Shown piece by piece: positions 46,864-58,300 of a stretch of 64,000 bases of DNA; positions within the stretch are counted from its first letter, which is position 1; each line of letters starts with the position of its first letter. The stretch is taken from the NCBI GenBank assembly GCA_016858145.1, contig JAEHOE010000044.1, forward strand, positions 746,501 to 810,500, in the 5' to 3' direction. The position numbers were made by a program, and so were the translations under genes. Below the pieces are notes generated by a model. That model had not been told where the DNA came from, made no database searches, and saw only the letters and a list, made by a program, of their open reading frames with translations. This stretch comes from Edaphochlamys debaryana (lineage: Eukaryota > Chlorophyta > Chlorophyceae > Chlamydomonadales).

Positions 46864-49800
46864 TCACGCTTCGCCCGCCACCCTGACCCAACCGCGCGCT
46901 CGGCCCCGCCCCCCCACCCTTACGCACAGCTTGAAGCTCTCCACCCACGCAATGACCTCCGGGCTGCCGTACCGCCGCGCGGACCCGACCCCTGACCACA
47001 GGGGCACGGGGCAGCCCTCCGCCCGCAGCCACTGCAGGGTGCTCAGCGGGGCTGCGGCGCGGATGCACTTGGACACCAGCCCCTTCGCGGGGGGGCCGAA
47101 GCGCACGCCCAGGCGGTGCAGCACCGGGAACATCCAGTACGGCAGGTCACTGGAGTCCAGGTTCACAACCGCCATGTACGGCGACCCGTCCGCCTGCGTG
47201 CAGGGAGAGGGGGGCACGTGGGCAGGACAGGCATGTCAGAGGAACAGGGCTCGGTGGGAAGATGTGTGTAAGGAGGGCCCACAGTGGCCGGGACACTGCG
47301 ATACCTCGCACACCACCGGGCCCCTCACCGGCATGGGGCAGCCCAGCTCCGCCAGCAGCTCCGCCGCCGCCTCGCAGCCGGAGCGCGCCACAGCAGACCA
47401 TGCCGCCTCGGGGAGCGTGCCGGGCTGCAGGCGCGCGGCCAGGGACCGCATCACGTCGACAGAGCCGCACGCGCAGGCGGTGGCGAAGACATTGGCCGCG
47501 GTTGCGGTATCCTCGTCAGGCCAGCCGAGCTGCGGGAGGTGGGTACCGCAGGGCGGGGTTTGCACACTGCGACACGGCCAGCGCCCGCCCGCTGACCCCA
47601 CAACGACATCCACTTCGTTGCCTTCCCCTCTCCCATTTTAAGCATTCGATGCAACCCCCCGCACCTGTTGGCAGACCAAGTCGAGCACTGCCGTCTGGGC
47701 CCCCTTGAGCGTGGAGCCCCAGCGCGCAAGTGACGCGGGGTCCAGGGGCCATCCCGCCTGCGCAGGAGCGAAGACGGAGGGTCGGCTTAGGGCACAACAG
47801 ACGGGGAGCGAAGCGGGAAGAAGCAGGCCGGTCGGCAGCACCGCAAGGCAAGGGATAGCACCCAAGGCCCACTCACGCTGCCGCAACCCTGCCACGCCCT
47901 CGCCCCGCCGCACCTCCTTGACCACTTGCAGCGCGTCCACCCGGCCCTGCACGGCCAGCTCCTTGGTCACCGCCGCCACAACCCGCGGCGGTGAGGGCCC
48001 GCCAGGCAGCAGCCAGCGCAGAGCGGCCCCGTTGCACGCCTGGAGTGGCAGAGGGATAGGACAGGGGATACTAACGAGGTGAAGAAAGCACGACGAACCG
48101 GTACGGCGTGCAAGCTTCTAACCCGCCAGTGCAGCTACCGGTAACCTTGCGGCCCAGACCCTCCCCAGCGATTGTGCCCTTGCTGATCGGCAGCCCGAGC
48201 GCAGTCCCGCCGCCGCCCTCACCGCCATACTGAGCGAAGCGGACGATGGGAAGCCCGCGGCGGCCCGGAAGCCGTGCGCCCGCAGCCACTCGAACCGCGC
48301 CACCAGCCCCTCCCCGCAGCGGGCCCCCCGCTGGCATGCGCCGCACTTTGCGCCGTTGGGCCAGGCCGCCAGGACTGCCTCGGCCTTGGCCGCCCAGTCC
48401 GCGGTGGTGCTGCACAGCGCTGCGCCCAGGGCCGCCCTCAGCCCCCGCTTCTCCCAGAGCCGCATGGCCCCGACCATGTCCACGCCGCGGAACAGCCGCT
48501 CCACGGTCGCCAGGTCGCAGCCGGACAGGGCTGCGACCACAACCCCACGATCGTACCCCTCCTCCTCCTCAGCGTCAGCATCCGCCAGCGCCTCCGCCAG
48601 CAGTTGGTCCATCAGGGACACGTGCCCGCCCCGGGCGGCGCCCTCGGCGGCGGCCCAGCAGATGTAATCGCGGGCAGCCTCGGGGCAGCGCTCCAGGGCC
48701 CAGGCCACAACGGGGCTGTGCCCCGCCTCCGCCGCAGCCGTGGCGATCGCGCCTGAGCTCACGCCATGCCGGCCGTCCGCCGACAGCCGCTCAGCGAGGA
48801 AGCGGCAGCTGGCCAGGGCGCCCGCAGCGGCAGCAGCGTTGAGGAAGCCCGGCTCCACTCCCAGGCCGGTCGCTGCCAGCGCCACCTCCAGGTTGGGGAC
48901 GACGTTGGTGCAGGCCGTTGCGCGCACCAGCTGGAAGCGGCGGTCGAGGGAGAGGCCGCGGCAGGCGCCGGGGGCGGACCAGCGGGCGGCGAAGGCCCCG
49001 CCGGGTACGGGCTCTGACAGCCGCACCTCGGCATGCTCCCGACACAGCTCGGCGGTGCAGCGGTCGACGAATCGCAGCGAGCAGGCGACCTCGTTGGGTG
49101 GCAGGAAGCTGGCGATGCGGCTGAGGCTGGAGGGGTGGAAGACGGCCGCCTGTGCGAGGCGGGCCTCCTGCTCCCGCACCCGGTCGCCCTGGTCCCGCGC
49201 CCACTGATTGACCAGCCCACAGTATATCGGGTAGGGCGGCCGGCCTACGTATGGGCGCGTAGCAGCCAAGCACATGTCATTGCCCAGTTTCAACCAGTTG
49301 ACCGGGCACCCCGCCGTTACCAGCCACTGCAGGATGCTGAGCGGGACCTCGCGATTGGCGCACTTGAACATGAGCCCGCCCGCGCCATCGCCCGCGCCTG
49401 CATCCACGGGGCCGAAGCCCACGCCCAGGCGGTGCAGGACGGGGAACATCCAGTATGGCCGCTTCGGGTGAAGGCCTTGGATGATGTCGTGGTACGGCGA
49501 CCCGTCGGTCTGCAGCAGCAAGGGAGAACAAGAGTGGTCACACCACGACCAAGCGTGGAGAACAAGAGTGGTCACTCCAAGCAGCCACGACACTTCTTCA
49601 GCCCCCCTCACCGGCATGGGGCAGCCCAGCTCCGCCAGCAGCTCGGCCGCCGCCTCGCAGCCGGCGCGTGCCACATCGCACCACGTGCACGGAGGAAGTC
49701 CATGCGCCGCAGGGGGCCCAGCGGGGGGCTGCTGCTGCCGCAGGCGCTCCAGCACCCAGCGCATGGTCTCCACGCCGGAGTAGCATGCGGCGGAGAGGAC

Positions 49801-51566
49801 GTCGCACGTGATGCGGTAGGTGCCGTACGACTGCACGACCCACTCCAGCACGCCCACTTGGCCGTTGCGGGCTGCGGCGTCCGCGAGATCAGCGGGGTCC
49901 ATGACATAGCCCTCCTATGGGGCACAAAGCGAGATGAGGTGAAGGCCATGGTGGGGATGGCCGGCGCTGTGGGGCACAGGTAGTGACTACATACAGAACA
50001 CGTCTTCCCTGTGTGTCCCGTCTAGGGCCCTAGTCTCAGGCTCCTCACAAGACGTGTGCCAGCCCGCCCCATCCGCCCCCTTCCCCAGCTGCACCTGCTT
50101 GAGCAGCTGCAGGACACCCAGGTGCCCCGCCTTCGCAGCCCTCCAGCTGATGTCCGTGTCCGGCCTCACGCCCTCGGCAAGCAGCCAGCGGAGAGCGGCC
50201 TCATTCTTAGCCTGCGGCCGGCGGGGGCAGCACGGTATGACAGCGGTTAGCTGTCTGAAACAGAATGAAAGTTGCCCGCATTCACAGAAGCCCCCGGGAT
50301 CGGGAGCAAGCGATTGTGGCCTCCGCAGTCCCGTTCACGCGGGCAGGCAGGCGGGAAAGTCGTCGCTACAGCAGCTCCCTCCCAGCCTCCCCGTCTGCCT
50401 TCCTGTCCCTTATCCAGCGTCCACTGAGCACCAGATGCCCAGTCAACAATAAGACGCCCTTCAAACCCAGCAGCGCCGCTCACCACAGCCTCATTAAGGC
50501 GGTCGTCGTCCTTGTTGCGGCTGACCACCACGCCGTGCGCCTTGAGCCACGTGAGGCGGGCCACCAGCTCCTCGCCGGGGGGAAACTTCCACGTGCTGAC
50601 AAGGCGGCAGCCTTTAACAGTAAGCGAGTCAGGGAAGATGGGGTAATCGCCGCACCAATCCACCTCAGGGCAAGCCGCCCAGACCAGCTCGGCCTTGGCG
50701 GCCCAGTCCGGCGTGACGCTGTTGAGCGCTGCGGCCATGGTCTTCTGCTTGATATGCTCCATGCTGTCCAAGCCCCGCAAGGCCCCGACCAGGCCCACGC
50801 CACCGCACAAGCGCTCCACGGTCCGCTCCACGGTCGCCAGGTCGCAGCCGGACAGGGCTGCCACCACAGTGTAAAAGCACGAGTAGGTGTAGTTAACCCG
50901 CTCCTCCTCCGTAGTTGTGCGTGTCTTCGCCAGCGCCTCCGTCAACATTTCGTCCATCAAGGCCACGTGCCCGCCCCGGGCGGCGCCCTCGGCAGCTCTC
51001 CAGAAGAAGGCGCTGTCGCGCCCGGCAGCAGGGCGCCGCTCTAGCGCCCAGGTGACAACGGCCCCATGGCCCCGCCACGCTGCAGCCTCGGTGATAGCTT
51101 CGGAGCTTACGCCACGCCAGCCGTCCACCGGCAGCCGCTTGTCGAGGAAGCGGCAGCTGTCCAGGGCGCCCGCAGAAGCAGCAACGGTGATGAGGTCGGG
51201 GTCGGGCTCCACGCCGGTCGCCGCCTGCGCCACCTCCAGGTTTGACACGACGTTGGTGCAGGCCGTGAGCCCGATTAAGCTAAACCGCTGCTTTCTGCTC
51301 AGCTCCCGGTAGGACCCGGGCTGCGCCCAGCGATACTTGAAGATCTCCTCTTGAACGGCCTGACCGAGGCACAGGCTGTTCCTGCTCGCGAGCTGCTCCG
51401 CTGTGCCCTTGTCCACCAGGCGTAGGCATGCAGCCTGGTTCGGTGGCAGGTACGCGGCGATCCGCTCCATAAGAGGGCCGCTCCAAACGCGCGAGATGTC
51501 GAACTCCTCGCCAGAGCCCGAAGCGGTGTCAACGTCTGCTGACGACTGGGCGGTGAGCGACTCCAT
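46864..51566 (-). CDS. Tandem-fused double F-box/ankyrin-like protein
   Basis: Eight exons join at phase 0: 50484-51566, 50095-50211, 49612-49914, 48223-49509, 47914-48039, 47665-47757, 47329-47529, 46864-47193, total 1,179 residues. Unit A starts MESLTAQSS with an F-box-like WSGPLMERIAAYLPPNQ and runs through ankyrin-like repeats to PYWMFPVLHRLGVGFGPVD in exon 4. Without a stop or an exon break, exon 4 continues into unit B (FHPSSLSRIASFLPPNEV, RFVDRCTAEL). Unit B repeats the same architecture and ends with PYWMFPVLHRLGVRFGP and WVESFKLC. Shared landmarks are TACTNVV(S/P)NLEVA, GVSS, VVAALSGCDLATVER and ELLAELGCPMP. No plausible start or stop separates the units; the only Met nearby is within the linker (DMCLAATRPY). 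Two overlapping genes are the alternative. Function is inferred only by analogy with F-box/ankyrin adaptors. Confidence 0.78.
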
Positions 51567-52361
51567 AGCGCTAGCAAGGGTTCAAGCGCCGCTGTGTTTA
51601 CGCCAGGGTTTGTTGCCGAAAATGCTCGGGGGTCGCAGGCCTGGAGCGAGTTCAAGGCTCAAGAGCAGCTCTGCAGGTGCATGTTTGCTAGGATATACAA
51701 GCGGCTAGCGAGTTAGCGAGCTGCATATAGCGAGCTGCTTGAGCCCCGGATCCGACAGCTCGGGCTGGCTGGTCGAGCAGCTTCCCACACCGGCCTGCCT
51801 AAGACCCTGTCAGCGCATGGGCGTTCAGCCTCTCGAGTTCGAGCAATTCGGGCAGGCTCGGGCACGTGCGTGACGAACCCCCGTTCGCCGACATCGGGGG
51901 CCACTACAACCAACACCCAAGCCTACTCCACACCACAACCAAGCGCTTCGCTTCATTGATGTTCTTCTACCCAAGCCTGAACTGTCCGCCCCGATCCGGC
52001 ACTGCTCCGTCACCGCTGCACAACCCCCGTACCCAGCTAAGCCCCTAGCTGCGAGCCCTAGCTGCCCCGTCGGGGTCTCCGGGCTCAACCGATGCCTGAC
52101 CAGTCGCCAGCCCTCCCACAGCCCCTCCCGGGTTCATAAGCGCCCGCACAGCCAAAGTCAAACTATATCCAGCTCTGCCCCCTGATCCCACTGTCGGCGT
52201 CCTAACCAGGATGTTCCCCTAAGGCAAGGCACACCCGGCTACCTACCCTGTTACATCCAGACATTGCCCCCTGCCGCGCTAGAGTACGTCCGGCAGATCG
52301 AACAGGTGGGGCAGACCCATGTCCTGGGGGAGGGCACGGACGGGGCAGTGAGGGGGGGAGG
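51567..52361. other. Intergenic, exportin-5 3' side
   Basis: About 0.8 kb with no recognisable coding segment. It holds the 5' region of the fused F-box/ankyrin gene and the short 3' UTR of exportin-5. A few GAGCTGC/CGAGTTAGCGAG repeats occur at about 51700-51740. Confidence 0.55.
52251..52255 (-). terminator. Candidate TGTAA poly(A) signal for exportin-5
   Basis: The minus strand reads TGTAA about 107 nt after the last in-frame stop (52362) of the exportin-5 model. Confidence 0.45.
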
Positions 52362-55300
52362 TCAGAAGCCTTGGCCCCTTACCACCTCACCCCACCGCTC
52401 CCCCCTGCAGCCTGCCGAACCACTGCAACCCGACATGCGCCCCCTGGGCCGCCCTCTGCCTCCCCTCCCGCCCCCCTCCAGCCCCGCTGCGGCCTGCGGC
52501 CCCACCTGCGGCGTGATGTCCGACACGGGCCCCCGGTCCCGGGGCTTGGGCTCCGGCACTGCGGATACACCCGCGGGCAGGCGGCTCACGGAGGCAAGCA
52601 GCTTGCGGACCTGGGGCAGGGGCGGGTCGGAGAGGAGGGGGTTGGCCAACATAGTGGGGGTCAGGGAGTTGGAGAGAGCACTGCCAACTGCCACCAAGCC
52701 ACACCAAGCTCAGGGCCTCTGCCCGCCCCGGCCCCCACGCACTCCCCCGGCCCCGCTCTCCCTCCCTCCCCTCCCCCCTCACCTCCTCGCCCCCCACCGC
52801 CGCCAGCAGCTGCTTGATGAGCGCCCGCTGCTCCTTGTCGCCGTGCGCCGCAAACAGGGCGGAGGAGAAGTTGTCCAGGACCTGGAGGGTTGGGGGGCAG
52901 GGGGCGCGGAGGCGGAGGGTTGCTTTCCTTTCCCGTAGTCCGAGCAGCGTACCGGTCCGCCCTCTCCTACCCGACCCCAAGCGCTCCGCCCCCCACCCAC
53001 CCAGCCCCGGCCCCACCTGCTCCGTGACCCCCGGCAGCCCCGCCAGCACCGCCCTGAGCGCGGGCGCCCGGGGGTGGCGGGGCGCCAGGTAGACCGCGAA
53101 GAGCGAGCGCAGGAGCTCCAGCACCTGCGCCTGCACCAGCACCGTGGAGACCATGCCCAGGGAGCCGATGGCGCCGCGGGTCACCTCCCCCAGCACCACG
53201 CCCTCCAGCTCGCTGTGCCCGGACTGGGCCAGAAGGAGCAGGGACCTGGGAGGAGTGGAAGGAGGAGGGAAGGAAAACGGGAGGTTGGGGAGGACGCTTT
53301 TGGGCATCGAGATCGAATCGGAACAGGGGAGCAGGGGAGAAGGGAGATGAGAGTGGAGAATGCGGCAGGTGATTCTGAGCGGCAGTCATGTGCGTTTTCG
53401 CCCTGCTTATCGAGGGCCCCTACGCCCATGCCCTCCCCCGCCCTCCCCTGCCCTCCCCTCCGCCACTCCCCTCACGCTGTTGGGCATCGAGGCAACCTGA
53501 ACCTTCGCACATCCATGAAGGTGGGCCTTGCATCCTTCAACCCCCCCCCCCCCCCCAAGTCCCCGCACCTGCAGAATGTGACCGCCCTGGCCGCCGAGTC
53601 TGCGTCCGGCCAGCACAGCGCCGACACGCCCGTGGCCAGCCCCGCCTGCGCCGCGGAGGGGGCGGAGCGGAGCACGGCCTCCAGCAGGCACTCCTGGGGG
53701 GTAGCGGAGTAGGGGGCGAGTGGAAGCCGGAGTGGGAGGGTGTCAGAACGGGGCATGGGGATCTCGGTCTGGTGGTGTGGGTCTGGTGGTGTCAAGGGCT
53801 GTCACCGTCGCGGTTCTCTTTGAACATTTCCCATCTTTCGCCACCCCACCTGTAGGGGCCCCGAAGCCCCGTTGGCGCTGGCCCGAGGCGACGCCACCGG
53901 CCCCCCGGGCCCCACCGCCACCGCCACCGCCGCTGCTGCCGCGGGGTCGGTGGCGGGGTCTGCGGGGCGGCGCGTGGCCAGGGCGTTCAGGAAGCCCAGG
54001 ATCTCGCGGCTCAGCTGGGGGGAGAGAAAACGGAAGGGGAGATGGAGGAGGGTGTTGTTGGGCGGGTGTCAACAGGGCCCGACCCACATCAGCACCTCGC
54101 TCGACACCACCTCTGAGCTCCACCCTCATCCTCCAAAGACGCCCAACCCACATCGCTAGATACTACAGAACCCCCCAGAGATGCCCGACCCACATGAACG
54201 GCGTCCGACCCACATCAGTAGTCCCCTGTTACTACGTCGAAAGACCCTCTGAACCGCAGCTGACTCTGTCCTCCCCCTCCTCCGGGGCCCCCCTCACCTC
54301 CCGCAGCAGAGTGTCCCTCAGCACCTCATCCGTGGTGGCGTCGGAGCCCCCAGCAGCCCCGCCGCCAGAGCCGCTGCCGCCGTTAACCGAGGGCCGCCCG
54401 GGCCCAGAGGCGCCCGCGGCGGGCCCACTGGGGCCCGAGGCGGCCGCGGGGTTATGGAGCGCCGCCCACTCGCCGCACAGCCGCGTGTGCATGTGCGGCA
54501 GGAAGGTGCTGGGGGAAAGGGAGTTGTGCGCGTGAGGGCGAGCACACGGGCATGCGTGATGGGCATTGGCCACCCCATGCCCCTTTGCCCCCCCTTTCGC
54601 CGTCCCGCCCATCCTCACCCCCCGCCCCGCCTCCCTCCCTTGCCCTCCCTCCTCTCCCCCCTCCACCCCCTCACCTGCACAGGGGCACCATCCAGGCGTC
54701 CGCCCGGCTGGCGGGGCAGCGCTGGGCCCAGGGGGTCAGCACGTGGCGAGTCAGCAGCCTGGGGGTGGGGTGGGAGGGGTGGGGCCTACTGGTGAGCGGG
54801 GCTCCGAAGGCTGAAGTGATGTCGCAAGGTGGTGATACCGCGATGATGTACCGTCGCACGCACGCCCATACCCCTCCACCACCACCCCACCTGACCACGT
54901 GGTCCCCCAGCGAGGCCGCGCCGCCCGCCACCGCCGCCGGGAGCAGCTGGGCGAGCGCCTGGGAAGCGGGAGGGTCAGAAGGAATAGGTGGGGTGAGCAA
55001 GTGTGCACGAGAGCAGAGACTCAGGAGCTAGGACCCAGAGCGCGCACCACCTCCGCCACTCGCCCCCTCCCCGTACCCCCGCGCCCCTCCCCGTACCCCC
55101 GCGCCCCTCCCCGTACCCCCGCGCCCCTCCCCGTACCCCCTCCCCCTCCCCCCCACCTGCGACCTCCACATGGCCCCCGCCAGCCCCGGCTGTGTGGCCG
55201 CCAGCGACAGCACCATGTAGGCGCACTCGCGCACCCCCCGCACGAAGTAGCGGGCGTCGGGGGGGGAGCCGCCGGCCACACACCTGGGGAGTCGAGTGGA

Positions 55301-58300
55301 GGCGGGTGGCGGGAAGAGGGGTTCGGTGTGCGGTAGGCGTCACACAGCCAGGCGTCCTCCGTAACCCCACAACACCGCCTCTGTACCGGTACCCCCTACC
55401 TTCTCCCCCTCTCCCCGCCCCCCCACCTTGGCTCCGGCTGCTCCGCCGCCTTGACCGCGTCCCGGTCCTCCCCCAGGCGCACGGCCCGCTCCAGCGCGTC
55501 CATCTCGTTCACCAGCGCCAGGGGGCCCAGCAGGGGCACCATGCGGGGGTCTGGGGGGGATGGGTGGGAGGCAGGAGGGGTGGAGGTGGGATCAGAGGAG
55601 GGCGGTGAGGGTAGGAGGGTGTGAGGGTTATGGTGTCCTGTTCAAGACCCTCCCACAGGTCATTGGCTCTACAAGCCTCATCCCCTCCTCCCTCCCTCGC
55701 CACCCCCCCCCCCCCTCACCCGCCAGTGCGTGGATGCACGCCACCAGTCGAGCCACGGGGGGGAGGCACCACTCCAGGTGGGGCGCGAAGGGGTGCTCGG
55801 GGGCGGGGGCGGAGCCCGCACCCCCGCCGCCGCCCGAGCCGCTCGGCAGCGGCGGGGAGGGGGCGCGGGCCGGCGCACCGGCCCCGGCGCCCCCCGTGGC
55901 GGGCTGCGTGCGGCGGAGGGCGCGCTCCAGCAGAGTGACCTGGGGAAGGGGGGAGAGCGTCGACAAAGAATCAGCCCTTGTTCAGCCACGGACGATGGTG
56001 GTGGTGATCTGTACCACCCGCTGTAGTGGCAGTAGAGAGAATGCCCGAAGAGAAGTGGGGCAAGTAGTATATGTCGGGTGCCGGTGATAATGTCGATCCC
56101 TAATCCTGTACCCCTGAGCCCAGACTGCTCTTGCCCCGCTCTCGCCCTCCCGCCTCCCTCACCTGGTGGTACACCGTCCAGCGGCGGTCCCGCGCCCCCA
56201 GCTCGTAGCCGGCGGCGGCACCCGGGGCGGCGCCAGGGCCCGGCCCCGCCGCCCCCGCGGCCAGGGGCGTGAGGGGCATGTAGGCAGCCACGAAGGCCTG
56301 CGAGATGGGAGGGTGGGGGAGCGGGCGGGTGGGGGATGCGTGGAGAGAAACTGACAGGGGCAAGCGCAGGGTAACAGGTCCCGGCACGACAGGACTAATG
56401 TCATGACTTCGCTCTTTCCTCCCTCCGGCCCGCCCTCGCCCCATCCCTGCACCCCGCCCTCCGCCCCCACCTGCGGCGACGCCACCGTCGCCTGCCACTC
56501 GGCGCTGCCCCACTGCGCCGCGATGGGCTCAAAGATGAGCGTGATGAGCTGAGCCTGCAGCTGGGGGGGGCCGGCAGAGGAGGCGGCCAGCAGGCCTGGG
56601 GGGGAAGGGGCGAGGAAAGGAGGAGTGAGAAGGGTCAGAGAACCGCATCGCAGAGGATCCCCACGACCAGACCCTTCGACCCCCACCGCAGGAACCGACC
56701 CTCTCCGCTCCCCCGGCCCCCGCCTCACCTTCCCACAGAAGCACACGCTCCCCCTCCCGCAGTAGCCCCCGCCCCCACAGCCCCTGGATCTCCGTCACCA
56801 GGGCCGTCATGTGGGGCACCAGAGAGGAGGGCGCGGCCTGGGGGGGGGAGGGGGAAGGTGCGGGAGGAGGAGGGCAGGTGGGAGGCCATGACGGCAAGGT
56901 CGCACGGCCCCACTACACACGCTCCCCTGCCCTTCGCTCCCCAGCCGCTACCTTTCCCCCAACGGGCTGACCTGGACCCCTTCCCCCGCCCCGTATGCCT
57001 CCCCTCACCCTTGCCAGCCCCAGCAGCACGTTGGCCATTGCCAGCCGCGCCTCGAACTGCGCCCGCCACTCGGGGTTCTGGCGGGCGGGAGGGGGCAGCT
57101 GGCCGGGGGCCTGGGGGGAGGGCGGGGGAAGAGGAAGAGATGGAGGTACGAGGGTGTCAGCTGTCAGCCAGAGAGAGAGAGAGAACCAGGGCTCCTCAGT
57201 TCCCTCCTCCCCCCACCTCTAGCGGCAGCAGCCTCATGGCCTCGAGGCAGCAGGCCACGGTGGGTGCGGCCAGGTCGGGGCGCAGCGCCAGGAAGCGGCC
57301 GAACGCCTCAATGGCCTCGGCGTGCTGGGGGGGGCAGGGGGGAGAGGGGAGAGTGGGGAGGAGGCAACCGAGAGGAGAGAGGCGTCTTGAGCGGTCAATG
57401 CACAGAGCAAGCCTCTTCGCCCCGGCGGCCCACGTGACGTCCCTCCCTGGTTCCCCTCCCGCCCCCCTCACCAGGGTCATGTGCTTGGGGTCGGACAGCC
57501 GCACCGCCAGGACCGACTGCGAGGATGGGGGTGGGTGCAGCAGGAGGGGTGGGAGCAAGGGGCTTCAACCAAGTGAGGAAGCGAGCCCGCAGGCCCCGAG
57601 ACCGGCCAGGCCGACCAGGTAACAGGGGAACCCCTCGCCCGCGCCGCCCCCTGGCCCCCCCTGCCTCTTGCCTGCAGTAGCTCTGCCATTCCGTTGACCA
57701 GCGCCGCCGCTGCCGCCCGCGCCGCCCCCGTCGGTGCAGCCGCGTGGGGGCCGGTGGCGGCTGCTGCTGCGGCTGCCACGGTGCCGCCGGCGCCCACCCC
57801 CGCAGACTGTCCCCCCACCATGGTCACACCTGGGGCATCGGAGAGGGAAACCGTGAGTTGAGCGCAGCCCGCACCCTGTGACAACTTCGGTACGGCGTCA
57901 CGGCGGTGCGTGGGGTAAGAGACAAGCGAGCAGTCTACACCCCGATCCGCACACGTACGGCAACGCCTGGATCACGCAGCACGGACGGAGGATCTCACCC
58001 AGCGCGGCTGCTGCCAGGTCGCACAGGGGCTGCATGACGGCCGTGACCACCAGGATGGCGGCCTCCAGCTGGCACGTGGCGGTTGGCGCGCCGCCGCGGT
58101 TGGCGGCGGCGTTCATCGATTGCCCGTTGGCGGCGGGCGCCGAGGCGCAGGCGGTTAGTGCGGCGCCCAGGCAGTTGGCGGCCGCCGCTAGCCCCTGCTC
58201 GGGGGCCAGGGCGGCGGCGGCCCGGATGATGGCCTTGGCTTGGGACCTGGGGGGAGGAGGCGGGGGAGGGGAGGGCATTGGAAGAATGACTACTGACAGG

